Assembly (NCBI RefSeq): GCF_004011175.1 | Contig: NZ_RQXX01000002.1 | Span: 124,001 to 188,000, forward strand | Length of the DNA stretch: 64,000 nt | From: Mesobaculum littorinae | GTDB taxonomy: Bacteria; Pseudomonadota; Alphaproteobacteria; Rhodobacterales; Rhodobacteraceae | Direction of reading: 5' to 3' | Part shown: piece after piece, positions 44,055 to 52,547 of the stretch | Numbering within the stretch: position 1 is the stretch's first letter | Layout of the letters: each line of letters opens with the position of its first letter | The notes under the pieces: model-generated | Told to the model about the DNA's origin: nothing | What the model saw: only the letters and a program-made list of their open reading frames with translations | Databases searched by the model: none | Program-made: the position numbers and the translations under genes

Positions 44055-44497
44055 GTCTCGCTCTCCTCGGCCGGGGCGGGGCCCTCGTCGGCCAGGTTGC
44101 TCTTGATCTTCTGCAGGCAGGTGCGGAACGACTCGCGCTCGCCTTCGGTGAAATCGGCAAAGACCCGGGCAAAGACGCCGTCACTGATCGACCGCATGGC
44201 CGCCAGCCTTTCTGCGCCCTCGGGGGTCAGCGTCAGGGTCTTGGCACGGCTGTCCTGCGGATCGGCCGCGCGGGTCACCAAGTCCGCGGCCGAAAGACGT
44301 TCGGCCAAGGCGCTGATCGTCATCGGCGCGGCGTCCAGCGCCTCGCCCATCGCGACCTGTCGCATCGGGCCTTGCCGGTCCAGAAGTCCCAGCGCGCGCC
44401 ACTGCATCAGGGTCAGCCCCTCGGGCCGGGCGGCCTGTTCGAACCTGCGGCGCAGGCCCATCGCGGTTTCCTGAAGAAGCTGCGGCAGATCGGTCAT
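44051..44497 (-). CDS. MarR-family transcriptional regulator of the efflux operon
   Basis: A 148-residue winged-helix repressor. The recognition helix region is MGEALDAAPMTISALAERLS and the wing is RAADPQDSRAKTLTLTPEGA, with dimerisation helices at both ends. It is the first gene of the marR-emrA-emrB operon and should repress it until a phenolic or similar compound binds. ATG 44497 follows AAAGGAT. A short inverted repeat in the promoter region (44526-44538) is a candidate operator. Confidence 0.92.
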   Translation of the reverse strand: MTDLPQLLQETAMGLRRRFEQAARPEGLTLMQWRALGLLDRQGPMRQVAMGEALDAAPMTISALAERLSAADLVTRAADPQDSRAKTLTLTPEGAERLAAMRSISDGVFARVFADFTEGERESFRTCLQKIKSNLADEGPAPAEESET

Positions 44498-44520
44498 GGG
44501 GCGGATCCTTTCGATACTGA

Positions 44521-44550
44521 CGCATATAGTACGGCTATGTATAATTGCAG
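44521..44550 (-). promoter_or_regulatory. Candidate promoter and MarR operator
   Basis: An AT-rich island in GC-rich DNA. It contains the inverted repeat ATAG-N5-CTAT (44526-44538), overlapping a TATACA-like -10 element read towards marR. MarR proteins commonly bind palindromes of this size overlapping their own promoter. The assignment rests on position. Confidence 0.4.
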
Positions 44551-44788
44551 TCCACTGGATCTGCGGCCTGCGCATGGCGGCACTGCGCCGCACGAACACC
44601 GCGCGACCGCCGGGCCCACCGGACCCCCTGACCGCCGCGGCGTGGCCCGGCGCGCGCGGTTTCGCCGATGCCGGACGGTCACGTGGCCAAGCCCGCTTGA
44701 CCCCGGGGCGAAACCCCCGGAATGAGGGCAGGGGACCCAGGTCCCTCTCACACCCCCGACATCCACCCCACCGACATCAGGTTCCGCC

Positions 44789-45790
44789 ATGACCGACCTC
44801 GGACAGGCCAATCTTCGCGGCGCCAGCCTTGCGCTATTGGCATTTGCCCTGTTTTCCACCCACGACGTCGCGGTGAAGTACCTGGGCGGGCTCTATTCCC
44901 CGTTCCAGATCATCTTTTTCAGCGTCCTCCTCAGCTTTCCGCTGGCGACGCTGATGCTGATGCGCGACCCGACGCGGGGCCACCTGCGGCCGGTGCATCC
45001 GTGGTGGACGGGCCTGCGGACGATCATGGGCGTCGTCACGGGGATGAGCGCGTTCTACGCGTTCTCGGTCCTGCCGCTGGCGCAGACCTATGCCATCCTC
45101 TTCGCCTCGCCGCTTCTGATCACGCTGCTGTCGATCCCGATCCTGGGCGAGAAGGTGGGCCCGCACCGACTGGGCGCGGTGATCGCGGGGCTGATCGGGG
45201 TGATGGTGGTGCTGCGCCCCGGCGCGCAGGAGATGCAGCTGGGCCACTTCGCCGCAATGGCTGCCGCCGTCGGGTCGGCGATGGCCGGGGTGATCGTGCG
45301 CAAGATCGGCAAGGACGAACGCAGCGCGGTGCTGATGCTGTATCCGATGATGGCCAACGCCGTGGTGATGAGCTGCCTTTTGCCCTTCGTCTACAAGCCC
45401 ATGCCGTTGGCGGATCTGGGGCTGACGGGCATGCTGGCGGCGTTCAGCTTTACCGCGGGGCTGCTGGTGATCTCGGCCTACCGCGCGGCCGAGGCGGCGA
45501 TCGTGGCGCCGATGCAGTATTCCCAGATCATCTGGGCCGCCCTCTTCGGCGCGGTGTTCTTCGACGAGGTGCCCGACCCGATGACATGGGTCGGCGCGGC
45601 GATCATCATCGTCAGCGGGCTCTACATCGTGATCCGCGAATCGCGCGGCGGGGCCTCGGCCAACATGCCGGTGATCGCCACCCGGTCGCGCCCCGATACC
45701 GGCACCTATCCCCGCCCGCCGGCGTTGAAATCCCTGCCCGGGCGGGGGTCGCGTAAGGGCTTGCAAATGCGGCGCCAAGCGGATACCTGA
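44789..45790 (+). CDS. DMT-superfamily (EamA) transporter
   Basis: A 333-residue protein with ten predicted membrane helices in two EamA repeats (about 10-140 and 155-285). The first repeat includes ASLALLAFALFSTHDVAVKY and VLPLAQTYAILFASPLLITL; the second ends with PMQYSQIIWAALFGAVFFDE. It probably exports or imports a small metabolite; the S-adenosylmethionine-permease-like subgroup is possible but not demonstrable. The C-terminal ~35 residues are basic. It is immediately followed by tRNA-Pro. Confidence 0.9.
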   Translation: MTDLGQANLRGASLALLAFALFSTHDVAVKYLGGLYSPFQIIFFSVLLSFPLATLMLMRDPTRGHLRPVHPWWTGLRTIMGVVTGMSAFYAFSVLPLAQTYAILFASPLLITLLSIPILGEKVGPHRLGAVIAGLIGVMVVLRPGAQEMQLGHFAAMAAAVGSAMAGVIVRKIGKDERSAVLMLYPMMANAVVMSCLLPFVYKPMPLADLGLTGMLAAFSFTAGLLVISAYRAAEAAIVAPMQYSQIIWAALFGAVFFDEVPDPMTWVGAAIIIVSGLYIVIRESRGGASANMPVIATRSRPDTGTYPRPPALKSLPGRGSRKGLQMRRQADT

Positions 45791-45801
45791 CGCGGCACGG
45801 T

Positions 45802-45878
45802 CGGAGTATAGCTCAGCCTGGTAGAGCACTGTCTTCGGGAGGCAGGGGTCGTAGGTTCGAATCCTGCTACTCCGACCA
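45802..45878 (+). tRNA. tRNA-Pro, anticodon CGG
   Basis: A 77-base tRNA with encoded CCA. The acceptor stem pairs CGGAGTA with TACTCCG; the D arm is GCTC..GAGC; the anticodon stem pairs CTGTC with GGCAG around the loop TTCGGGA, giving anticodon CGG; the T stem pairs GTAGG with CCTGC around TTCGAAT. It lies 11 bases after the DMT transporter gene. Confidence 0.96.
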
Positions 45879-45888
45879 AATGATCTTC

Positions 45889-45911
45889 GGCGAGGCGTCC
45901 CGGACCTCGCC
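45889..45911 (+). terminator. Hairpin after tRNA-Pro
   Basis: A 7-base-pair perfect stem (GGCGAGG 45889-45895 with CCTCGCC 45905-45911) ten bases after the tRNA, followed by ACTTCTCCCC. Confidence 0.5.
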
Positions 45912-46232
45912 ACTTCTCCCCCCCCCTCACATCGTGAAAGTGAAACGCGGGCCGGCGCGGCGCGTTCTTGCTTGGCGCAGTTTCCTGCGTCACGGCGCAT
46001 CGTCTCTTCGCCTCCGTGCCAGCCGCTTCGCCGGGCGGGGCCGAACCCGGGCCCGGGCCCGGGCCTTGCTTTGTCAGGGGCTTCTCTGCCCCGTTGTCGA
46101 GGCGCGCCTTGCTTGGTGACCCCGCAGGCGGCCGCCCGCCGGATGCCGGCTCCGGAAACGACACGCGGCGGCATGTCTCCATGCCGCCGCGCGCTGTCTT
46201 CTCTGCGTCTCGCGGCGGGGGGCCGCGCCGGG
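45912..46232. other. Gene-free interval between tRNA-Pro and the TRAP operon
   Basis: No convincing gene, integrase or direct repeat of the tRNA 3' end is seen. The interval holds a short GGGCCC-type tandem around 46045-46066. Long frames crossing it are translations of the tRNA and of GC-rich DNA. It covers the 3' flank of the TRAP permease gene. Confidence 0.5.
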
Positions 46233-48470
46233 TCAGGCCGCGTGGGCCTGGGCGGGCAGGGGCCGCATCAGGATGCCCAGCACCGCCAGCGCGCCGATCG
46301 CGATGGCGATCCAGTTCGTCGAGATCAGCAGAAGCCCCGCAAGCGTCAGCGCCAGCTTCTCCCACGTGGCCAGCGCCCGCCGGAACCAGCCGATATAGGC
46401 CGCCGACAACGCGATCACCCCCACGAGGCCCGAGATCAGCGCGGTGATGAACTGCAGCCAGGTGAAGTCCACGAACAGCAGGCTGGGCGCGTAGATGAAC
46501 ATGAACGGCACCAGCGCCTTGCCCATCGACAGCCGGAAGGCGGTCGTGCCCGTCGTCATCGGCTCGGACCGCGCGAGACCCGCCGCCGCGTAGGCGGCGA
46601 GCGCCACGGGCGGTGTCACGTCTGCCAGCACCCCGAAGTAGAAGACGAAGAAGTGCGTGGCGATCAGCGGCACCCCGAATTCGCCAAGAGCGGGCGCGGC
46701 GATCGAGGCGAGGATGATGTAGGTGGGCGTCGTGGGAATGCCCGCCCCCATGATGATGCAGGCGATGGCCACGAAGATCAGGCCGAAGAACAGCGCCATC
46801 CCCTGCTCGGACAGCAGACCGGTGAAGTCGAACGCCGTCACCACCCCGGCCAGGTCGTTGGCCAGCTGCACCACGGCGGCCGAGAACTTGAACCCAAGGC
46901 CCGTGAGCGTGGTCATCCCCAGCAGGAAGCCCACGCAGGCACAGGCCGCGCCGATGGCCAGCGCGAACTTGGCGCCGTCCTCGAAGCCGCGCACCAGCCG
47001 CGGCGGCGTCAGCACGGTCGAGGTGTCCATGGTGGTGTTCCCGAGCTTGTGCATCACCAACGGCACGTAGCTGCACACGATCGTCAGGATGATGCCCCAG
47101 AACGCGGCCAGGAAGGGCGTGTACTGCATCAGCAGCATCGCCACCATGACCCCCAGCGGCACGAAAAGATGCCATGACTTGGCCAGCACGGCGCCGAACT
47201 GCGGGATCTTGTCCTTCGACATGCCCTTGAGACCCAGTTTCTTGGCCTCGAGATGTACCATCAGCAGGATCGCGATGTAGTGGAAGGCCGCGGGCACGAT
47301 CGCGATCAGGATCAGCTCGTTGTAGGGGATGCCCAGCATTTCGGTCATCACGAAGGCCGAGGCACCCATGATCGGGGGCGTCACCTGTCCCCCGCACGAG
47401 GCCGACGCCTCGACCGCGCCTGCGAAGCGCCCCGAGAAGCCGGATTTCTTCATCAACGGAATGGTGAAGGCGCCCGTGGTCACCGTGTTGGCGATGGGCG
47501 AGCCCGAGATCATCCCGAAAAAGCCCGACGAGACGACCGATACCTTGGCCGACCCGCCCGAGGCGCGCCCGGCGATGATCGTCGCGAGGTCGATGAACAG
47601 CTGCCCCAGCCCGCTCATCTGCGCGAGGATGCCGAAGAGCACGAAGTGGAAGACGTAGGTCGCGACCACGCCCACGGCGACGCCGTAGATGCCTTCGGTC
47701 CCGATGAAGAGGTGGTTGATGATCCGGGCGATGGAATAGCCGCGATGCGCGAAGATGCCGGGCAGGTAGGGTCCGAAAAGCGCGTAGAGCAGGCAGCCGA
47801 TGCCGATATAGGCCAGCGTCGCCCCCATCGTGCGGCGCGTCGCCTCCATCGTCATGACGATGGCGACAAGGCCCATCATGTACGCGGGCTGCGGCGGGCT
47901 ACCGACGTTCTCGATGAAGATGTAGTGGAAGAAGATCGTCAGATAGGCCGAGAAGCCGGCCCCGAATGCGGCGAACAGCCAATCGCGCAGCGCGACCTTC
48001 TGCGGGTCGGCGCCGGGGCGGTTGAAGGGCAGGGTCAGCGCGATCAGCACCAGCATCACGGCGGTGAAGACCCAGGTCAGGGTGCCGCCCGGCAGGGTCG
48101 GCACCAGCGACCACAGCAGATAGAGGTAGAAGGCGGCGAAGATGCCGCTTTCCAGCCACGTCTTGCCCGAGGGCGTCGCGCGCTTGCGCGGGAAGACGAG
48201 GAAGATCAGCCCCATCACGAAGCTGAGATGAATGGTCCGGTGCATCACCTCGTTCAGAAGCCCGAAGCCCGCCGTGTACACGTGAAACAGCGACAGCGCG
48301 ACCGAGGCGATCGTGACGATCATCGCGGTCGGGCCCAGCAGGTTGCGGAAATTCGATTCCGAATCGTATTCGCGGACCATCGCCTCAAGTTCGTCGGCGG
48401 TCAGCTCACGGTCGTCGTCGGGGGCGGCTTCCTGCCCGCGGCGGTCGTAGTTCGGCGTCTCGTGGCTCAC
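46233..48470 (-). CDS. TRAP transporter fused 4TM/12TM permease (TAXI type)
   Basis: A 745-residue fusion of the small (DctQ-like) and large (DctM-like) TRAP subunits. The N-terminal part (about 40-200) supplies the first helices. The large part shows the TRAP hallmarks SGSPIANTVTTGAFTIPLMK, ASCGGQVTPPIMGASAFVMT and MGAGIPTTPTYIILASIAAP. It uses a Na+ or H+ gradient together with the TAXI binding protein two genes upstream. The start is GTG at 48470 in a GTGA overlap with the DUF1850 gene. The substrate is not defined by sequence; hutG-hutF divergently next door suggest a glutamate-like compound. Confidence 0.95.
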   Translation of the reverse strand: MSHETPNYDRRGQEAAPDDDRELTADELEAMVREYDSESNFRNLLGPTAMIVTIASVALSLFHVYTAGFGLLNEVMHRTIHLSFVMGLIFLVFPRKRATPSGKTWLESGIFAAFYLYLLWSLVPTLPGGTLTWVFTAVMLVLIALTLPFNRPGADPQKVALRDWLFAAFGAGFSAYLTIFFHYIFIENVGSPPQPAYMMGLVAIVMTMEATRRTMGATLAYIGIGCLLYALFGPYLPGIFAHRGYSIARIINHLFIGTEGIYGVAVGVVATYVFHFVLFGILAQMSGLGQLFIDLATIIAGRASGGSAKVSVVSSGFFGMISGSPIANTVTTGAFTIPLMKKSGFSGRFAGAVEASASCGGQVTPPIMGASAFVMTEMLGIPYNELILIAIVPAAFHYIAILLMVHLEAKKLGLKGMSKDKIPQFGAVLAKSWHLFVPLGVMVAMLLMQYTPFLAAFWGIILTIVCSYVPLVMHKLGNTTMDTSTVLTPPRLVRGFEDGAKFALAIGAACACVGFLLGMTTLTGLGFKFSAAVVQLANDLAGVVTAFDFTGLLSEQGMALFFGLIFVAIACIIMGAGIPTTPTYIILASIAAPALGEFGVPLIATHFFVFYFGVLADVTPPVALAAYAAAGLARSEPMTTGTTAFRLSMGKALVPFMFIYAPSLLFVDFTWLQFITALISGLVGVIALSAAYIGWFRRALATWEKLALTLAGLLLISTNWIAIAIGALAVLGILMRPLPAQAHAA

Positions 48471-48967
48471 TGGTGGGTCTCCTCGTCGCAGGGGGCAAGG
48501 GTTAGGGCGGCCTGCCCGAGATCTGCCAGCGGCAGGTCGCGGTCGGCGATGTGCAGGGTATTCTTGAACTGCGCCTGGATGCGCATCGGGATGGGGCCGG
48601 TTTCGCGGTCGAGGTCGAGGATGAACTTGCCGTCCTCGTGCCGCCAGCCCGTGGCGCCCACGTCATCGGCGATCGACGGCAGCCCGGCGCCGTGCGCCTC
48701 GAAGACCTCGCTGGTCTGGATGATGCGCCCCGCCTCGACCCGGTAGTGGTCGGTGACCGGCGTGCGGGAAACCGAGTGGATGAAGCTGAGCCGGAACTCG
48801 GCCGCGGGGCCCAGCGGATAGCGGGCGACCTCGGCGCCGGTGCCGCGCGTCTGGGTCAGGCAGATCCAGGGGCCGGCGTCGCCTGCCTGCGCGGGGGCCT
48901 GGAACACGAAAGGGGCGGCGGCCAGAACCGCCGCCCCCAGTCCGCGCAGTTTCCTGCGCCGGGACAT
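48467..48967 (-). CDS. DUF1850 exported protein of a TRAP operon
   Basis: A 166-residue protein with a signal peptide (FVFQAPAQAGDAG) and a DUF1850 domain: FRLSFIHSVSRTPVTDHYRV, then SEVFEAHGAGLPSIADD and the C-terminal ADLGQAALTLAPC. DUF1850 genes regularly accompany TAXI-type TRAP systems, but their role is not known. It overlaps the TAXI gene stop by one base and the permease start by four, so the three are translated as one unit. Confidence 0.9.
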   Translation of the reverse strand: MSRRRKLRGLGAAVLAAAPFVFQAPAQAGDAGPWICLTQTRGTGAEVARYPLGPAAEFRLSFIHSVSRTPVTDHYRVEAGRIIQTSEVFEAHGAGLPSIADDVGATGWRHEDGKFILDLDRETGPIPMRIQAQFKNTLHIADRDLPLADLGQAALTLAPCDEETHQ

Positions 48968-49944
48968 TATTGCGAGACGCCCTGCTCGGTATAGAACTTC
49001 TCGGCGCCGGGATGGACCGGGATCGACACGCTTTCCAGCGCCTTGTCGAGCGAGATCTGCTTGCCCATCGGGTGCACCTGACCCAGGGTCTCGGTGTTTT
49101 CGTAAAGCGCCTTGGTCACCGCGTAGACCACGTCCTCGGGGACCTCGGCGTGGGTCGCCCAGAGTGCACGGACGGCCAAGGTGTCGACGTCTTCGTCGAT
49201 GCCGTTGTAGCTGCCTGCGGGCACGACCGCGTTGGCGTAGTAGGGCTGACTTTCCTGGAGCTTCTCGATCGCGGGGCCGTTCAGCGGCACGATGCGCACG
49301 TCATGGCCGTTGGCCAGGTCGGTGACCGAAGAGGTCGGCAGGCCGGCGGTGATCAGCGACGCGTCGAGGTTGCCGTCCTTGATCTTGTCGATCGACTGGG
49401 CAAACGACGAATAGTCCTCGGACACGTCTTCGCGCGACATGCCATGCGCGGCCAGAAGGTCGCCCAGAAGCTGCCACTGGCCCGAGCCGGGCGAGCCCGA
49501 CGAGATCGACTTGCCCTTCAGGTCCTCGAAGGTCTCGACGCCGCTGTCGGCGCGCACGACCAGCTGCACGGTCTCGGGGTAGAGCGCCCCGATGACGCGC
49601 AGGTTCTCGATCGGCTCGCCCTCGAACTGGTTCTTGCCGTGGTAGGCGGCGTCGACGATGTCGGCGGCGATGAAGGCGGATTCGATCTCGCTCCGGCCCA
49701 GCAGCTGGGCGTTGGCGACCGACGCGTTGCCGGTTTCGGCGGTGGCCGACAGGCGGGTGTCGGGCAGCTGCGCCTGGTTCGAGATCAGCTGAGCCAGCAT
49801 GCCGCCCAGCGGATAGTAGGTGCCGCCGGTGCCGCCGGTGGCGATCCCGAAGAACGTGCGGCCCTGCGCCAGGGCGGGACCGGCCAGCGCGGCCAGGGTG
49901 GCCCCGGCCGAGGTGCCAAGGAAATGGCGCCGTGAAATGGTCAT
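48967..49944 (-). CDS. TAXI-family TRAP transporter substrate-binding protein
   Basis: A 325-residue periplasmic binding protein with a Tat-type signal (SRRHFLGTSAGATLAALAGP). The mature N terminus FFGIATGGTGGTYYPLGGML is the TAXI signature. Later blocks LKGKSISSGSPGSGQW and HPGAEKFYTEQGV are also typical. The only well-characterised TAXI proteins bind glutamate or glutamine, which fits the neighbouring formylglutamate pathway. ATG 49944 has the strong site AAGGAGG upstream. First gene of the operon. Confidence 0.94.
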   Translation of the reverse strand: MTISRRHFLGTSAGATLAALAGPALAQGRTFFGIATGGTGGTYYPLGGMLAQLISNQAQLPDTRLSATAETGNASVANAQLLGRSEIESAFIAADIVDAAYHGKNQFEGEPIENLRVIGALYPETVQLVVRADSGVETFEDLKGKSISSGSPGSGQWQLLGDLLAAHGMSREDVSEDYSSFAQSIDKIKDGNLDASLITAGLPTSSVTDLANGHDVRIVPLNGPAIEKLQESQPYYANAVVPAGSYNGIDEDVDTLAVRALWATHAEVPEDVVYAVTKALYENTETLGQVHPMGKQISLDKALESVSIPVHPGAEKFYTEQGVSQ

Positions 49945-49959
49945 GGATCTAGTCCTCCT

Positions 49960-50081
49960 TGTTCGGTTGCATGGCCCGTCTTGCCCGCGGGTCGGGTCTG
50001 TCACGACGGATAGACACATCTTTTGTTGACCTCAATTTTTTGCATGTCAATAAATGTTTTGAAATGTGAAAGACCAAGCAG
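49960..50081. promoter_or_regulatory. Divergent promoter region between the TAXI operon and hutG
   Basis: An AT-rich stretch around 50021-50068 within GC-rich DNA, containing TTGAC and GTCAA about 16 bases apart as an inverted pair, and AATGTTTTGAAATGTGAAAG. Both operons must start here. The IclR regulator encoded after hutF is the obvious candidate to bind. Confidence 0.4.
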
Positions 50082-50909
50082 ATGCCATCCGATATCGACG
50101 TTTCCTCCCCCACCGCGCTGTGCGACCTGATCCGCGGCGACGGCCCGCTTTTGTTGAACGTGCCCCATGCCGGGCTGGTCCTGCCGCCCGAGGTGGCCGA
50201 GGCGTTGCGACCCGAGGCGGCCGGGCTGCGCGACACCGACTGGCACATGGACCGCATCGCGCGCGAGGTGCGGCCCGTCGGCGCCAGCCTGATGGTTGCC
50301 CGCGTGTCGCGCTATGCCGCCGACCTCAACCGCCCCCGGGATGATACGCCGCTTTATGACAGTGCCACGACGGGCCTGATCTCGACCATCGATTTCGACG
50401 GCGCGCCGCTTTACCGCGACGGGGCCGCGCCGGACGCGGCCGCCCGCGCGGCACGCGTTTCGGCCTACTGGACCCCCTATCACGCTGCGCTGACGGACGA
50501 AATCGCGCGCATCCGGGCGGCGCACGGCTATTGCCTGCTGCTCGATCTGCATTCGATCCGCAGCCGGGTGCCACGGCTTTTCGACGGGCGGCTGCCGGAT
50601 CTCAACCTTGGCACCAATTCCGGGGCCAGCTGCGCCCCCGGCCTGGCGCGCGCCGCCCATGCCGCGATCGAGGGGCACGGGCTGAGCGTGGTCCGCGACG
50701 GCCGGTTCAAGGGCGGCTACATCACCCGCCACTACGGCACCCCCGACCGTCACGTGCACGCCCTGCAGATCGAGATCGCGCAGGAGGTCTACATGCAGGA
50801 GACGCCGCCATGGACATACCTGCCGGAAAAGGCCGCGCGCCTGACCGGGGCGCTGGGCGCGCTGATCGCCGCCATGGCCGCCTTTTCGCCCGAGCGAGAG
50901 GACGGCTGA
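50082..50909 (+). CDS. hutG: N-formylglutamate deformylase/amidohydrolase
   Basis: HutG hydrolyses N-formyl-L-glutamate to glutamate and formate, the last step of the five-enzyme histidine route. The 275-residue protein has the FGase family segments LLLNVPHAGLVLPPEVAEAL, DTDWHMDRIAREV, VARVSRYAADLNRPRDDTPL and LLLDLHSIRSRVPRLFDGRL. hutF follows after a single base. The Shine-Dalgarno is weak (AAGCAG). Confidence 0.94.
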   Translation: MPSDIDVSSPTALCDLIRGDGPLLLNVPHAGLVLPPEVAEALRPEAAGLRDTDWHMDRIAREVRPVGASLMVARVSRYAADLNRPRDDTPLYDSATTGLISTIDFDGAPLYRDGAAPDAAARAARVSAYWTPYHAALTDEIARIRAAHGYCLLLDLHSIRSRVPRLFDGRLPDLNLGTNSGASCAPGLARAAHAAIEGHGLSVVRDGRFKGGYITRHYGTPDRHVHALQIEIAQEVYMQETPPWTYLPEKAARLTGALGALIAAMAAFSPEREDG

Positions 50910-50910
50910 C

Positions 50911-52353
50911 ATGACCGATCCGCAGGCGACACCTGCCGCGGGGCAGGACGGCGACCGCATCGCCGGCGCGCATTTCCGCCAGGCGCTGACGCCCGAGGGC
51001 TGGGTCCACGGCCTGTCGATGCATGTCGCGCCCGACGGCACCATTGCCAAGACGTGCCGGGACGACAATCCCGAGGGCCTGCCGGTCTACGACAATCCCG
51101 TCGTCCCGGGGATCACCGACCTGCACAGCCATGCGTTCCAGTACGCGATGGCGGGCCTGTCGGAGGTGCGGCGCAACCCGGTCGACAGCTTCTGGTCGTG
51201 GCGCGACATCATGTATTTCTTCGCCCTGACCCTGTCGCCCGAGGACATGCGGGCCATCGCCGCGCGCCTCTACCTCGCGCTGCTCAAGGGCGGCTATACC
51301 GGGATCGTCGAGTTCCACTATGTCCACAACGACCTGGACGGCACGCCCTATGCCCGGCGCGAAGAGCTGTCGCTGGCGATCTTTGAGGCGGCGCAGGCGA
51401 CCGGGCTCGACCTGACGCACCTGCCGGTATTCTACGCGCATGCGAATTTCGGCGGTCAGCCGCCCACCGAGGGACAGCGCCGCTTCGTGCAGGATCTCGA
51501 CGGTTACGCGGCAATGATCGACGCCCTGCGCGGCCCCGCTACCGCGGCGGGCCATACTCTGGGCATCGCGCCGCATTCGCTGCGTGCCGCTACGACAGAG
51601 GAAATCACCCGCCTGCTGGAGCTGCGCGCCGACAAGCTGCCCGGCTGTCCGGTGCATATCCACGTGGCCGAGCAGGTGAAGGAGGTCGAGGACGCGCTGG
51701 CCTGGAACGGCCGCCGCCCGGTCGAGCAGCTGTTCGACATCGCGCCGGTCGACGACCGCTGGTGCCTGATCCACGCCACCCACCTGACCGCGGACGAAAT
51801 CACCCGGATCGCCCGGTCGGGCGCGACGGTCGGGCTGTGCCCGATGACCGAGGCCAACCTGGGCGACGGCATCTTCGAGGCCGCGCAGTATCTAGGGCAG
51901 GGGGGCAGCTTCGGGATCGGGTCGGATTCCAACATCGCGACGGTCGCCGCACAGGAACTGCAGCAGCTGGAATACAGCCAGCGGCTGCGGGACCGGCAGC
52001 GCAACGTGATGGCGGCAGAGACCCAGCCGCATGTCGCGGCCAACCTGTGGTCGCGCGCCGCACGGGGCGGGGCCCGCGCCGCCGGTCGGCCCGAGGCGGG
52101 GCTGGCGCCGGGCGGCATGGCAAGCTTCGTCGAGCTGCGCAGCCCTGAACCCGCCGCTTTGCTGGCGACCACGCCCGAAGCGGTGCTGGACTACCACATG
52201 TTCGCCGGACGCGGGTTCCACGTGGGCGACGTGGTCGTCCGCGGGCGTCGCGTGGTTCGCGGTGGGCATCACCCGCAGGAAGAGGCGATCGTGTCGGATT
52301 ATGCGACCGCCATGTCCCGGATCGCCGACAGGCTGGGTTCCCGCCCGCGCTAG
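50911..52353 (+). CDS. hutF: Formimidoylglutamate deiminase
   Basis: HutF converts N-formimino-L-glutamate to N-formyl-L-glutamate and ammonia, feeding HutG. The 480-residue amidohydrolase has the metal HxH at residues 72-74 (GITDLHSHAFQYAMAGLSEV), a second metal/catalytic region in PVHIHVAEQVKEVEDAL with His and Glu, and the metal Asp in FGIGSDSNIATVAAQEL. Slightly longer than the usual ~455 residues because of an N-terminal extension (MTDPQATPAAGQDGDR). One base after hutG, therefore co-translated. hutH, hutU and hutI are not in the window. Confidence 0.94.
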   Translation: MTDPQATPAAGQDGDRIAGAHFRQALTPEGWVHGLSMHVAPDGTIAKTCRDDNPEGLPVYDNPVVPGITDLHSHAFQYAMAGLSEVRRNPVDSFWSWRDIMYFFALTLSPEDMRAIAARLYLALLKGGYTGIVEFHYVHNDLDGTPYARREELSLAIFEAAQATGLDLTHLPVFYAHANFGGQPPTEGQRRFVQDLDGYAAMIDALRGPATAAGHTLGIAPHSLRAATTEEITRLLELRADKLPGCPVHIHVAEQVKEVEDALAWNGRRPVEQLFDIAPVDDRWCLIHATHLTADEITRIARSGATVGLCPMTEANLGDGIFEAAQYLGQGGSFGIGSDSNIATVAAQELQQLEYSQRLRDRQRNVMAAETQPHVAANLWSRAARGGARAAGRPEAGLAPGGMASFVELRSPEPAALLATTPEAVLDYHMFAGRGFHVGDVVVRGRRVVRGGHHPQEEAIVSDYATAMSRIADRLGSRPR

Positions 52354-52547
52354 CGGCGGGGTACGGGAAAGGGCGCGCGGCTGGGCGCCCGGAGAGGCAT
52401 GGCGCTCCGATGGCCGGTCCCGCGACGTGGCGCGGCGTGGTCGGGGCCGGTGGCAATGATGGCGGCAAGGATGGCGGCGGGGATGATCGCGGGGCCGGGG
52501 ACGGGACGTCGCAGGGACCGGGTGGCAGGGGGCAGACGTTAGGCGGC

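Noticed and set aside
45879-46232. tRNA-Pro as an integration site
   Set aside because: There is no integrase gene, no direct repeat of the tRNA 3' end nearby, and the genes on both sides are core-type.
45706-47397. Minus-strand frame crossing tRNA-Pro with VAGFEPTTPASRRQ-type sequence, and another with SRIRTYDPCLPKTVLYQ
   Set aside because: These are well-known artefacts from translating the tRNA gene on its reverse strand; they also overlap the TRAP permease gene.
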